A DNA stretch of 40,164 nucleotides from Streptomyces sp. JHA26 (lineage in GTDB: Bacteria; Actinomycetota; Actinomycetes; Streptomycetales; Streptomycetaceae), in NCBI RefSeq assembly GCF_002005565.1, contig NZ_BDJC01000057.1:1-40164 (forward strand), in the 5' to 3' direction. Of this stretch, positions 14,163-21,786 are shown piece after piece. Each line of letters starts with the position of its first letter. Position 1 is the first letter of the stretch. The notes beneath the pieces are model-generated. The model did not search any database, was not told the origin of the DNA, and saw nothing but the letters and a program-made list of their open reading frames with translations. The position numbers and the translations under genes are program-made.

Positions 14163-15155
14163 CTAGGTCGCCGTCCCGCGGCCGGACAACTCCCTTTCGG
14201 GGCCGCCGCTCGCCACCGGGTCCGCGGATCCCTTGGCGGGCGCCGAGGACTGGGCGATGAAGGCGCCCACGAGGACCACCACGCCGCCGGCGATCTGCGG
14301 CGCCGAGAGGTGTTCGCCCAGCAGGATCCAGGCCAGGACGGTGGCGATGACCGCCTCGAGGCACGCCACGACGCCCGCGACCTGCGGTGACAGGCGGCGC
14401 ACGGAGAGCACGCCGGTGACGTAGGCGAGGACCGTGGCGACGAGGACGATCCAGGCCAGCAGCAGGGCGGCGGCGACGGGGGTGCCGTTCATGGGCGCGG
14501 TGTCCGCGAGGAGGGACCAGTCCATGGTCCAGGGACGGGCGATGACGGTGAGCACGGCGGCTCCGACGAGCAGCCCGTACGCGATGACGCCCAGCGGGTC
14601 GGGCGCGTCGTCGCCCGCGTCGCTGCCCTGGTCGGACAGGACGAAGTAGCCGACCTGGCAGCAGGCGGCGCCCAGCGCGAGCAGCAGCCCGAGGGCGTCG
14701 AAGCCGAGGCCGGACCAGACCTCCACGACGCAGGCGAGTCCGCCGACCGCGAGGACCACGCCGAGCGCCGCCGCCCGCGTCACGGGCCGGCGCTGCACGA
14801 ACCGCACCCAGCCGAGGACCAGGGCGGGTGCCAGGTACTCGACGAGCAGGGCGACGCCGACGGGGATCCGGGAGAGCGCGGCGAAGTAACAGGCCTGCAC
14901 GCCCGCGACGGCGAAGAGGCCGAAGCCGGCCAGCAGCCCCGGGCGGCGGCGCAGCAGCGCGCGGTGGCGCACGGCGAGCGGCAGCATCACCAGGGCCGCG
15001 CCGGCCACCCGTAGCCATACGACGTGGAGCGGGTCGAGCCCCGCCTCGATCAGCGGCTTGGCCGCGACACCGGAACCCCCGAAGGCGACCGCCGAGGCGA
15101 GCGCGAGTCCGAGCCCGGCGCCCTTTCCCCGGCTGCCGCGAGGGCTGTCAGTCAT
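14163..15155 (-). CDS. EamA/DMT-family transporter
   Basis: About 330 residues with ten hydrophobic helices in two EamA repeats (beginning LALASAVAFGGSGVAAKPLI and LGLLLALGAACCQVGYFVLS). It is a probable inner-membrane exporter, a paralogue of the 13034 and 10006 genes rather than a copy. Start choice is uncertain: ATG 15155 begins MTDSPRGSRG; GTG 15167 would add four residues; neither has a strong ribosome site. Its TAG stop overlaps the TAGAGT box of the downstream leader. An inverted repeat GTCATC-CTC-GATGAC (15192-15206) lies about 40 bp upstream and may bind a regulator. Confidence 0.88.
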   Translation of the reverse strand: MTDSPRGSRGKGAGLGLALASAVAFGGSGVAAKPLIEAGLDPLHVVWLRVAGAALVMLPLAVRHRALLRRRPGLLAGFGLFAVAGVQACYFAALSRIPVGVALLVEYLAPALVLGWVRFVQRRPVTRAAALGVVLAVGGLACVVEVWSGLGFDALGLLLALGAACCQVGYFVLSDQGSDAGDDAPDPLGVIAYGLLVGAAVLTVIARPWTMDWSLLADTAPMNGTPVAAALLLAWIVLVATVLAYVTGVLSVRRLSPQVAGVVACLEAVIATVLAWILLGEHLSAPQIAGGVVVLVGAFIAQSSAPAKGSADPVASGGPERELSGRGTAT

Positions 15156-15191
15156 CTGCACCGGCACATGATGACAGGGGACGACATGAGC

Positions 15192-15206
15192 GTCATCCTC
15201 GATGAC
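15192..15206. promoter_or_regulatory. Inverted repeat upstream of the EamA gene
   Basis: GTCATC-CTC-GATGAC has 6-bp perfect arms around 3 nt. It lies 37-51 bp before ATG 15155, where a minus-strand promoter is expected, and it is a plausible operator. The regulator is unknown. Confidence 0.35.
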
Positions 15207-15251
15207 ACCTGTCTCACCGGCCGGACATCCGGTGCGGCACCGGCCGTGGGG

Positions 15252-15791
15252 TCAGGGCCTCGGCTCGAAGTGGTTCTCCACCCGGGCGAGGACCGTACGG
15301 GGATCGACGGCGGCACGCCCGAGCACCTCGCGGGCCCGGGCCTGCGGATCCGTGATCAGGGCGGCGAGCAGGTCGATGCCGCAGGCCTCGGCCGCTCCCC
15401 GCCGGGCGGCGCGGGCGCGGGCGTCCTCCATGGCCGCCGCGGCCAGCGGCGAGAACCCGGCGGCCCCGGTCACCACGGGCACGGCGCCGGAGTCCTCGAC
15501 GGCGCTCTGCCAGCGCAGGCCGTATCCGATGCTGCGCTGCACGAGGTAGCCGAGCAGGCGGGCGAGCTGCGGCCCCTCGCCGAGGACGGTCCGCGCCTCG
15601 GGGTCGTGCTCCAGGAGGGAGTGCAGCAGGTGGGCCGTGTCGATCTGCCGGTCCCCGTCCCGCACCGCTCTGCGGCGGGCACCGGAGACCACCGGCGCCA
15701 GTTCCGCGCCGGACGACGCGTCGGCGTCGATGCCGTCCGGACGCCGGCCGCCTTGCTCGCCGGCCGACTGCCGGGGGATACGGGGTTGCAC
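15252..15791 (-). CDS. Stand-alone Clp N-terminal-domain protein
   Basis: 179 residues. Two degenerate Clp_N repeats are visible: RQIDTAHLLHSLLEHDPEAR with ARLLGYLVQ, and ACGIDLLAALITDPQARARE. In ClpA/ClpC the N-domain binds substrates or adaptors, but there are no AAA+ modules here. It could be an adaptor or decoy for the Clp machine, or a relic. The first 30 residues are Gly/Arg/Asp-rich and probably disordered. The GTG start at 15791 has only GGGGG nearby, so the true N-terminus is uncertain. The next gene upstream on the same strand is a PadR regulator, separated by a strong terminator. Confidence 0.75.
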   Translation of the reverse strand: MQPRIPRQSAGEQGGRRPDGIDADASSGAELAPVVSGARRRAVRDGDRQIDTAHLLHSLLEHDPEARTVLGEGPQLARLLGYLVQRSIGYGLRWQSAVEDSGAVPVVTGAAGFSPLAAAAMEDARARAARRGAAEACGIDLLAALITDPQARAREVLGRAAVDPRTVLARVENHFEPRP

Positions 15792-15995
15792 ACCCCCAGC
15801 ACATCAGTCCCTTCCGCCCGGGGCATCCCCGAACGGGAGCATTTCGGCGTCCCACGCAGAGTGGACACGGCGAACCGGAATATCCTCCTTACGGATGAGA
15901 TCACGCCGTTGGTCCCCACGCGCCGCGCGCCGCCGCGCGGGACCCGTTCGACGCGGCGGTGACACGGCGAACGGATCGGACTCGGCGCGGCACAC

Positions 15996-16043
15996 GCACG
16001 GCCGGGCGCCCCGCGGAGCGGTCCGCGGGACGCCCGGCCGTGC
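15996..16043 (-). terminator. Strong hairpin after the PadR gene
   Basis: GCACGGCCGGGCG (15996-16008) pairs with CGCCCGGCCGTGC (16031-16043). The inner CCCGCGGA/TCCGCGGG segment extends the stem to about 21 bp. It lies 9 bp past the PadR stop codon. Confidence 0.85.
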
Positions 16044-16051
16044 GGCACCGG

Positions 16052-16702
16052 TCAGTCCTCGTCGGCGAGGATCAGGTACAGCTTCTTGCGGGCGTCGCCG
16101 ATGACGGCGAGCGCCTTCTCCCGCTGCTCCTTGCTGCCGGTCTTCCAGACCTGGCCGAAGGCCTCCATCAACCCGAAGCCGGCCTGCCGGATGTCGTTCA
16201 ACGCCTCCCAGTCGACGCCTCGGGAGGCCTCCTCCCAGGGCGCCTCGGGGCCGTCCTCGGCCGCGGTGCGGCCCGCCTCGGTGAGCGAGAAGAGCTTCTT
16301 GCCGCCCTCGCTCTCGCTGACGATCAGACCCTCGTCCTCCAGCAGCTGGAGGGTGGGGTACACCGAACCGGGGCTGGGCTTCCACGCCCCGCCGCTGCGC
16401 TCGGCGATCTCCTGGATCATCTCGTAGCCGTGCATCGGACGCTCCTTGAGCAGGGCGAGGATCGACGCGCGCACGTCACCGCGCCGCGCCCGCCCCCTGG
16501 GACCGCCCCGCCCTCGGCCGCCCCACGGACCGGGACCGAAGCCCGGCCCGAAGGGACCGCCGGGGCCGCCGGGGCCGCCCGGCCCGAAGGGACCGAACGC
16601 CGCGCGCCGGCCGTCGAAGCCGCCGCGCCCGAAGGAGCCGAAGGGGCCGCCTTCGCCACGTCCGTGTCCCCCGTGTCCACGCTCGAATCCGTGGGTACGC
16701 AT
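16052..16702 (-). CDS. PadR-family regulator with a Gly/Pro/Phe-rich N-terminal extension
   Basis: 216 residues. The PadR winged helix starts near residue 75 (DVRASILALLKERPMHGYEM, then SPGSVYPTLQLLEDEGLIVS), followed by a C-terminal dimerisation helix bundle (150-216). The first 70 residues are low-complexity GPFG/GPGG/RGG-type sequence, probably disordered and possibly RNA- or DNA-binding. ATG 16702 is preferred over GTG 16711 and ATG 16708 because GGAG then sits 8 nt upstream. PadR proteins are repressors of efflux or stress genes. A perfect palindrome and a wider inverted repeat lie 45-65 bp upstream, consistent with autoregulation. The divergent PhzF gene may be a target. Confidence 0.92.
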   Translation of the reverse strand: MRTHGFERGHGGHGRGEGGPFGSFGRGGFDGRRAAFGPFGPGGPGGPGGPFGPGFGPGPWGGRGRGGPRGRARRGDVRASILALLKERPMHGYEMIQEIAERSGGAWKPSPGSVYPTLQLLEDEGLIVSESEGGKKLFSLTEAGRTAAEDGPEAPWEEASRGVDWEALNDIRQAGFGLMEAFGQVWKTGSKEQREKALAVIGDARKKLYLILADED

Positions 16703-16744
16703 CGCCATCACTCCATTCAGTCGTTGATCTGTCGCGATGCTTCA

Positions 16745-16766
16745 ACGATATATCGGAAACTATCGT
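16745..16766. promoter_or_regulatory. PadR-type operator in the PadR/PhzF intergenic region
   Basis: ACGATA (16745-16750) and TATCGT (16761-16766) form an inverted repeat with a 10-nt gap, nested with the perfect palindrome CGATATATCG (16746-16755). The region is AT-rich against its surroundings, lies upstream of the PadR start, and could autoregulate it. Confidence 0.55.
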
Positions 16767-16972
16767 CCGACAAGCCCTTGCGACAGTCCGGCGGTGCACC
16801 GTCCCGCGCGGACCGTCGGCCGGCCGGCGGACGGGACCGGGGAAGAGGGGCTGTCCGGCAGGTGTGCCACGGCCCCGGGCCGGGCCCGGGGCCGGCGCGG
16901 CAGGACGCCGGCGCGCCGGTGATCGGGCCAGGACTCGCGGATTGGCCTTGGCCTGCGGCTTCGCGGAGCGTC

Positions 16973-16978
16973 TAGCGT
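16973..16978 (+). promoter_or_regulatory. -10 box of the leaderless PhzF transcript
   Basis: TAGCGT lies exactly 7 nt before ATG 16986, and there is no ribosome site, the pattern of a leaderless start. TTGGCC copies upstream (near 16942-16953) give only a poor -35. Confidence 0.5.
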
Positions 16979-16985
16979 CAGGGCC

Positions 16986-17864
16986 ATGCGCATCCGAATC
17001 GTCGACGCCTTCACCGACCGGCCCTTCACCGGCAACCCCGCCGGGGTCCTGCTCCTCGACGCCTTCCCGGAGGACGACCGGCTCCAGGAGGTCGCCCTGG
17101 AGGTCAACCACGCCGAGACCGCCTTCGCCCACCCCCTGCCCGCGGGCGCCGGGGCCGACTGGGCGCTGCGCTGGTTCACGCCCGCCACCGAGGTCGCGAT
17201 GTGCGGCCACGCCACGCTCGCCACGGCCCACGTCCTGTGCACCACGGGCGCCCACGAGGGTCCGGTGCGGTTCGCCACCCGCAGCGGCGTCCTGATCGCC
17301 ACACCCCGCGAGGACGGCTCGATCACCCTCGACTTCCCGACCGCGCCGCTCACGCCGGTCCAGGCCCCCGCGGGCATCGCCGAAGCGCTGGGCGCGGAAC
17401 CGCTCACGGTCCTCGACACCGGCCCCGGCGTCGGTGACCTGCTGGTCGAGGTGGCCGACGAGGAGACCGTCCGCGGACTGGCCCCGGACCACAGGGCCCT
17501 GGCCGCCCACTCGCGGCGCGGCATCATCGCCACGGCCCGCGCGGAGGATCCCGCCCGCGGTTACGACTACGTCTCCCGCTGCTTCTTCCCGAACGTCGGC
17601 ATCGACGAGGACCCGGTCACCGGCAGCGCCCACACGGCGCTCGCGCCCTACTGGGCCGAACGCCTGGGCCGCCCTGCCCTCACCGGGCTCCAGGCCTCGC
17701 CCCGCTCCGGCCGCGTCCGCACGGAACTGCGTGGGGACCGCACGCTGCTGAGCGGACACGCGGTGACGGTGATCGAGGGCGAGCTGCTGGTGCCGGACCT
17801 GTCGTCCGGATCACGCCGGCACCCCGGGGCGGACGAACGGCGCAGTCCCTCCCGGCCCGCCTGA
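16986..17864 (+). CDS. PhzF-family isomerase/epimerase-like protein
   Basis: 292 residues with the two-half PhzF/diaminopimelate-epimerase fold. The N-terminal half begins RIVDAFTDRPFTGNPAGVLL and carries the conserved Glu44 in NHAETAF, equivalent to the general acid/base of PhzF. The ATEVAMCGHATLA segment follows. The C-terminal half holds RCFFPNVGIDEDPVTGSAH, the family signature. No phenazine genes are nearby, so this is one of the many PhzF-like proteins of unknown substrate. The start is probably leaderless. It is divergent from PadR across a 283-bp region. Confidence 0.93.
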   Translation: MRIRIVDAFTDRPFTGNPAGVLLLDAFPEDDRLQEVALEVNHAETAFAHPLPAGAGADWALRWFTPATEVAMCGHATLATAHVLCTTGAHEGPVRFATRSGVLIATPREDGSITLDFPTAPLTPVQAPAGIAEALGAEPLTVLDTGPGVGDLLVEVADEETVRGLAPDHRALAAHSRRGIIATARAEDPARGYDYVSRCFFPNVGIDEDPVTGSAHTALAPYWAERLGRPALTGLQASPRSGRVRTELRGDRTLLSGHAVTVIEGELLVPDLSSGSRRHPGADERRSPSRPA

Positions 17865-17886
17865 TCCGGGCGGCGGGCCCGGCCGT

Positions 17887-17921
17887 GTGACGGGGGTCCG
17901 GAGGCTCCCGGGCCCCGTCAC
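17887..17921. terminator. Convergent hairpin between the PhzF and CPBP genes
   Basis: GTGACGGGG (17887-17895) pairs with CCCCGTCAC (17913-17921). The right arm contains the CPBP stop codon (17918-17920). Confidence 0.7.
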
Positions 17922-18745
17922 GCCGTCGGCAGCCAGTCGACCTTCCCGGCGAGCAGCGCGTAGCCCACGAAGGCCCCGATGTCGAGCAGAGAGTGCGCCA
18001 CCACGAGCGGGCCCACCCGGCCCCAACGGCGGTACAGGTACACGAACACCGCGCCCATCACCATGTTGCCGACGAATCCGCCGATGCCCTGGTAGAGGTG
18101 GTACGACCCGCGCAGCACCGAGCTGGCCGCCAGCGACGCGCCCCGGCTCCAGCCCAGCCCGTCGAGCCGGCGCAGCAGGTAGCCGACGACGATGACCTCC
18201 TCCAGGACGGAGTTCTGCACCGCCGAGAGGATGAGCACGGGGTACTTCCACCACACCTCGGGCAGCGCCTCGGGCACCACGGTGAGGTTGAAGCCGAGGC
18301 CCCGGGCGGCCAGGTAGAAGGCGATGCCGGTACTGCCGATGACGGCGGCGACGACGGCCCCGCGGCCCAGGTCCGGCCACGGGCGGGTGCGGTCGAAGCC
18401 GAGGGTGCGCAGGCTGTGGCCCTCACGCAGCAGGAAGTGGGCGACGAGGGCGACCGGGACCAGCGCGGTGGTGATCCCGAAGAGCTGCCAGGCCAGGTCC
18501 AGCCAGGGGCGGCCGGGCGCGGCCGAGGCGTTGAGGGTGGCCGCCTGGTCCTTGAGACCGCCGGGCCGGGTGAGCGAACCGATGAAGCTGATGAGGGCGG
18601 ACACCCCGCTCGCGCCGAGCGACAGCGCCAGGACGAGCAGCGTCTCGTCACGCAGGACCCGCCGCGAGAGCCGTCCCTCGCGAGGGGGTCCCCCGTCGAG
18701 TGGTTTCTGGGGGAACGCATCGTCCACCGGGCCCGCCTCCGCCAT
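17918..18745 (-). CDS. CPBP-family intramembrane protein (Abi/CAAX-protease-like)
   Basis: 275 residues with about seven or eight hydrophobic helices. The protease-like core is present: SVLEEVIVVGYLLRRL (paired Glu), SYHLYQGIGGFVGN (His) and VVAHSLLDIGAF (His and Asp). In typical members the first motif is EExxxR; here the Arg position is Val, so activity is uncertain, although the remaining ligands are intact. ATG 18745 has GGAGG 9 nt upstream; GTG 18751 is an alternative. It lies 82 bp downstream of the GCS2 gene on the same strand and may be cotranscribed. Substrate unknown. Confidence 0.85.
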   Translation of the reverse strand: MAEAGPVDDAFPQKPLDGGPPREGRLSRRVLRDETLLVLALSLGASGVSALISFIGSLTRPGGLKDQAATLNASAAPGRPWLDLAWQLFGITTALVPVALVAHFLLREGHSLRTLGFDRTRPWPDLGRGAVVAAVIGSTGIAFYLAARGLGFNLTVVPEALPEVWWKYPVLILSAVQNSVLEEVIVVGYLLRRLDGLGWSRGASLAASSVLRGSYHLYQGIGGFVGNMVMGAVFVYLYRRWGRVGPLVVAHSLLDIGAFVGYALLAGKVDWLPTA

Positions 18746-18833
18746 GCACACCTGCCTCCAGCCGGGACGTCACAGCTTGCCCGATCAGTATGAGGCGGCG
18801 CGCGGCGGGGGGCGGGGGCGGGCCCGGCGGGGG

Positions 18834-20351
18834 TCAGCCCAGCGGCACCGGCTCCGGCAGGCCCACCGGCCACAGGTGCACCGGATCACCCTGGCGCATG
18901 AGCTCGACGTAGCGCCTGGTCGTCGCGGCCAGTGCCGCCTCCCGGGACAGACCCGCCTCCAGCGCCCGGTGGAACGTGGCCGCCTGCCAGGACGCGCCGT
19001 TGACCCGGCGCCGGCACCGCTCCTCGATCACCCCGAGGTACAGGTCCCGGTCGGCGGGCTCCACCCCCCAGGCGTCCAGCCCGGCCTCGGCGAGCGGCAG
19101 CAGTTCGTCGCGTACGAGGACGGCGGCGTCGACCTGGGTGGTGCCGCCGAGCCTGCCGCGCCGGGGCCACTCGAAGCGAGCGTCGATGCCGTGGCGGCAC
19201 GCGGCCTCGAAGTTGGCGGCGGCGGCCTCGAAGGGCAGCCGGGTCCACACCGGGCGGGGCTCCTCGGCCAGCGCGCGGACGACGCCGTAGTAGAAGGCCG
19301 CGTTGGCGATGACGTCGGTGACGGTGGGGCCGGCGGGCAGGACGCGGTTCTCCACCCGCAGGTGCGGGACACCGTCGGCGACGTCGTAGACGGGCCGGTT
19401 CCAGCGGTAGATCGTGCCGTTGTGCAGGACGAGTTCCGCGAGCCTGGGCACGCCGCCCGCGTCCAGGACCTCCAGTGGGTCCTCGTCGTCGCAGATCGGC
19501 AGCAGTGCCGGGAAGTAGCGCCGGTTCTCCTCGAACAGGTCGTACGCCGAGGTCACCCAGCGTTCCCCGAACCAGGTGCGCGGGCGCACCCCTTGGGCCT
19601 GGAGCTCGGGCGGGCGGGTGTCGGTGGACTGCTGGAACAGCGGGGGCCGCGACTCGCGCCACAGCTCGCGGCCGAACAGGAAGGGCGCGTTGGCACCGAG
19701 GGCGATCTGCGCGGCGGTGACCGCCTGGGCGGCGTTCCACACGTCGGCGAAGCGGTCCGGGGTGACCTGGAGATGCAGCTGCACCGAGGTGCAGGCGGCC
19801 TCGGGGGCGATGGACTTGGACGTGCAGGTGAGGCGCTCGACGCCCTCGATGTCGAGCGTGAAGTCCTCGCCGCGGGCGGCCACGATCTGTTCGTTGAGCA
19901 GTGCGTAGCGGTCGACGGCCGAAAGGCTGGAGGAGACCAGGTCGTCCCGGTCGAGGGTCGGCAGAATACCGATCATCGCGATTCCCGCGTCGACCTCGCC
20001 CGCCTTCCGGTCCGCATACGCCAGCGACGTGCGGATCTCCTCGGCGAGCCGGTCGAATACCCGGCCGCCCAATCGGTGGGGTGCGATGTTGACTTCCAGG
20101 TTGAACATGGCGAGCTCCGTCTGGAAGTCACGGCTCGCGATGCGCTCGAGGACTTGCGCATTCAACATTTTCGGTATCCCGTCGGCCCCGACGAGATTCA
20201 ATTCGATCTCCAGCCCCATCAGGTTCTTCGGGCGGTCGAACCTCTTCTCCGCCAGCAGTCGCTCCAGGCCCGTCAGGCACCGCTGGAGCTTGTCGCGGTA
20301 GCGCTGGCGATCGGACAGGTCGAACTGACCTGCCACGACCTTCTCCCCCAT
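18834..20351 (-). CDS. GCS2-family glutamate-cysteine ligase homologue
   Basis: 505 residues, cytoplasmic. Motifs typical of carboxylate-amine ligases of the GCS2 family are visible: GLEIELNLV (Glu48, Glu50, metal/ATP), MFNLEVNIAPH (about 92-102), CTSKSIAPEAACTSVQLHLQ and PHLRVENRVLPAG. It probably couples glutamate to an amine using ATP. Streptomyces uses mycothiol rather than glutathione, and gamma-glutamylcysteine is instead a precursor of ergothioneine; no ergothioneine genes are adjacent, so the real amine acceptor is unknown. ATG 20351 has AAGGGA 7 nt upstream. The long AT-rich region in front probably holds its promoter. Confidence 0.85.
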   Translation of the reverse strand: MGEKVVAGQFDLSDRQRYRDKLQRCLTGLERLLAEKRFDRPKNLMGLEIELNLVGADGIPKMLNAQVLERIASRDFQTELAMFNLEVNIAPHRLGGRVFDRLAEEIRTSLAYADRKAGEVDAGIAMIGILPTLDRDDLVSSSLSAVDRYALLNEQIVAARGEDFTLDIEGVERLTCTSKSIAPEAACTSVQLHLQVTPDRFADVWNAAQAVTAAQIALGANAPFLFGRELWRESRPPLFQQSTDTRPPELQAQGVRPRTWFGERWVTSAYDLFEENRRYFPALLPICDDEDPLEVLDAGGVPRLAELVLHNGTIYRWNRPVYDVADGVPHLRVENRVLPAGPTVTDVIANAAFYYGVVRALAEEPRPVWTRLPFEAAAANFEAACRHGIDARFEWPRRGRLGGTTQVDAAVLVRDELLPLAEAGLDAWGVEPADRDLYLGVIEERCRRRVNGASWQAATFHRALEAGLSREAALAATTRRYVELMRQGDPVHLWPVGLPEPVPLG

Positions 20352-20908
20352 GGAAGAGTCCCTTCTCAGAGCGGTGGGTTGAAGATCCGGCCGCCGGTGT
20401 GCCGGTCAGGTGGGATGATGCCCAGTCGAAGCGATCGATAACGTCCCCACGTGCTCACGGCACCCGCTACGCTGAATCGATGCGTCCGGTGGCACATTCA
20501 CCGGGCATGGCGCATCCCGCAGTTTCGGGGCACGGCGTCTAGTAAAAAACGCCGATGACAATTGGCCGACCGTCCGGTGGGCATTTCTCGAGGTCACCGC
20601 CTTGCTCCGGGTGCGAAATACGGAGGAATCCCGCATATCAACGACCGAATGTGTTCTTGTACTGCTTGCCGCGAACGGCTAGCTGAAACACAGCCTGAAC
20701 ACATGTCGTATAAACTTCGCGGACAAGGCAGAAGACCGGCGTCCACGGTCGAAGGATCCTGCCGCCTGGCCCACGCCGGCAGGCCTCATCCCACTTCTCG
20801 GTTCCGGACCCCGGTTCCTGCCTCTCCAGCTCGTGAGCTGACAGCGTCGTCCGCCCCGTCACGCACCGCCCTCGCGCCACCGTGCCTTCGAATGAGAGGC
20901 GACCCACC
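20352..20908. other. 557-bp divergent intergenic region, unusually AT-rich in part
   Basis: It separates the GCS2 gene (minus) from the 20909 gene (plus). The stretch 20400-20720 is clearly less GC-rich than its surroundings. Features seen: an inverted repeat CGGCGT (20533-20538)/ACGCCG (20549-20554) around CTAGTAAAAA; a possible plus -10 TATAAA (20709-20714) without a clear -35; and TATCGA-like boxes facing the GCS2 gene near 20430-20440. A Cys-rich open frame from 20649 has no ribosome site and I do not call it. Confidence 0.45.
20533..20554. repeat. Inverted repeat with an A-rich loop
   Basis: CGGCGT and ACGCCG are separated by the 10-nt CTAGTAAAAA. It is not followed by a T-run on either strand, so an operator or structured leader is as likely as a terminator. 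Confidence 0.4.
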
Positions 20909-21493
20909 ATGCCCCTGCATGTCCCCCCGGCTCCCGCGCCCGCCCTGCGCTCCGTCCTGACCGCCCTGTCGTCCCCCACCGCGGTCCGTGAGGCCCGGAC
21001 CCCGTCCCTGCTCGGCGCCCAGGGGCCCGTCACCCCCGAACTGCCGTTGCCCGTGCACGTCCTGGACAGCGTCTCCACCGAGGGGGTGACGGCCACCCGG
21101 CTGACCGGCTGGCGGTTCCTGGTCCGCAGCGGCGACCGGGTGGTGGCGGCGGCGGAGACCATGCCGACCCCGGGCGGGTGGGCCTTCTCCCGCTTCTTCG
21201 AGGGCCCCTACCTCGCCTCGACCGAAAGAGCGCTCCGCCAGGCGGAGACGCTGCCGCAGCCCTACCAGCCGCGTCTGCTGTCGGTCCCCGGCCTCTACAT
21301 GCTCACGCTGTGGCTGCACGGCGACCCGGCCGCGGACCCGGCCGAGGGGTGCCCCGCCGACACCGACCTGCTGGTGCCGCTCGCGCCGGCACCGCCCGGC
21401 ATCGCGGCCCACCGGCCGCACCGGTTGACCGAACTGCTCCCGCTCCTGACCCACCGGGTGACACCGACGCGACTGCTGCGCTCCCCCGCCTGA
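20909..21493 (+). CDS. Conserved-looking protein of unknown function
   Basis: 194 residues. I do not recognise a family. The sequence is codon-biased like its neighbours and has a folded-looking core: LPVHVLDSVSTEGVTATRLT, GWRFLVRSGDRVVAAAETMP, FSRFFEGPYLASTERALRQA and SVPGLYMLTLWLHGD. This suggests a small alpha/beta cytoplasmic protein. There is no signal peptide or membrane helix. ATG 20909 is chosen over GTG 20882 because GAGAGG lies about 9 nt upstream. The N-terminal 40 residues are Pro/Ala-rich. It lies alone between two long intergenic regions. Confidence 0.7.
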   Translation: MPLHVPPAPAPALRSVLTALSSPTAVREARTPSLLGAQGPVTPELPLPVHVLDSVSTEGVTATRLTGWRFLVRSGDRVVAAAETMPTPGGWAFSRFFEGPYLASTERALRQAETLPQPYQPRLLSVPGLYMLTLWLHGDPAADPAEGCPADTDLLVPLAPAPPGIAAHRPHRLTELLPLLTHRVTPTRLLRSPA

Positions 21494-21786
21494 CCGCTCG
21501 TCCGCCCGGGCGGCGGTCCGGGCGGCGGTCCGGGCGGACTAGTCCCGGCCGGCCATGGCGAACCACCCGAAGTGACAGTGCAGTTGCGCTGAACCGCCCG
21601 GGTGGGTGACGCGTCTCCCCTCCATGAGAAGCGGTGCTGCGAAATACCTGCGGATCGACGCCCGCGGGGCAACACTGGGTTCGGATCGACCTATCGCCAC
21701 GGGGGGCGGCCATGGACGACGTTTCACGCCGCGCAACAGACAAGACAGCGCACTCACCCATCACGACGGACCGAGAGACCCCACTC
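21494..21786. other. 293-bp gap with a short GC tandem repeat
   Basis: GGGCGGCGGTCC is repeated in tandem at about 21514-21537. The rest is the upstream region of the DUF5999 gene; CTATCG near 21690 is a possible -10 but is weak. A longer reading of the DUF5999 gene from ATG 21712 would cover its right end. Confidence 0.4.

Noticed and set aside
15860..15890. Perfect AAGGAGG on the minus strand (complement of 15884-15890)
   Set aside because: No ATG, GTG or TTG lies 5-10 nt after it in a useful frame; the frame that follows closes after a short peptide with no recognised sequence.
20649..20960. Cys-rich plus-strand frame starting MCSCTACRER
   Set aside because: No ribosome site; the sequence degenerates to Pro/Ser/Arg and overlaps the better-supported gene at 20909.
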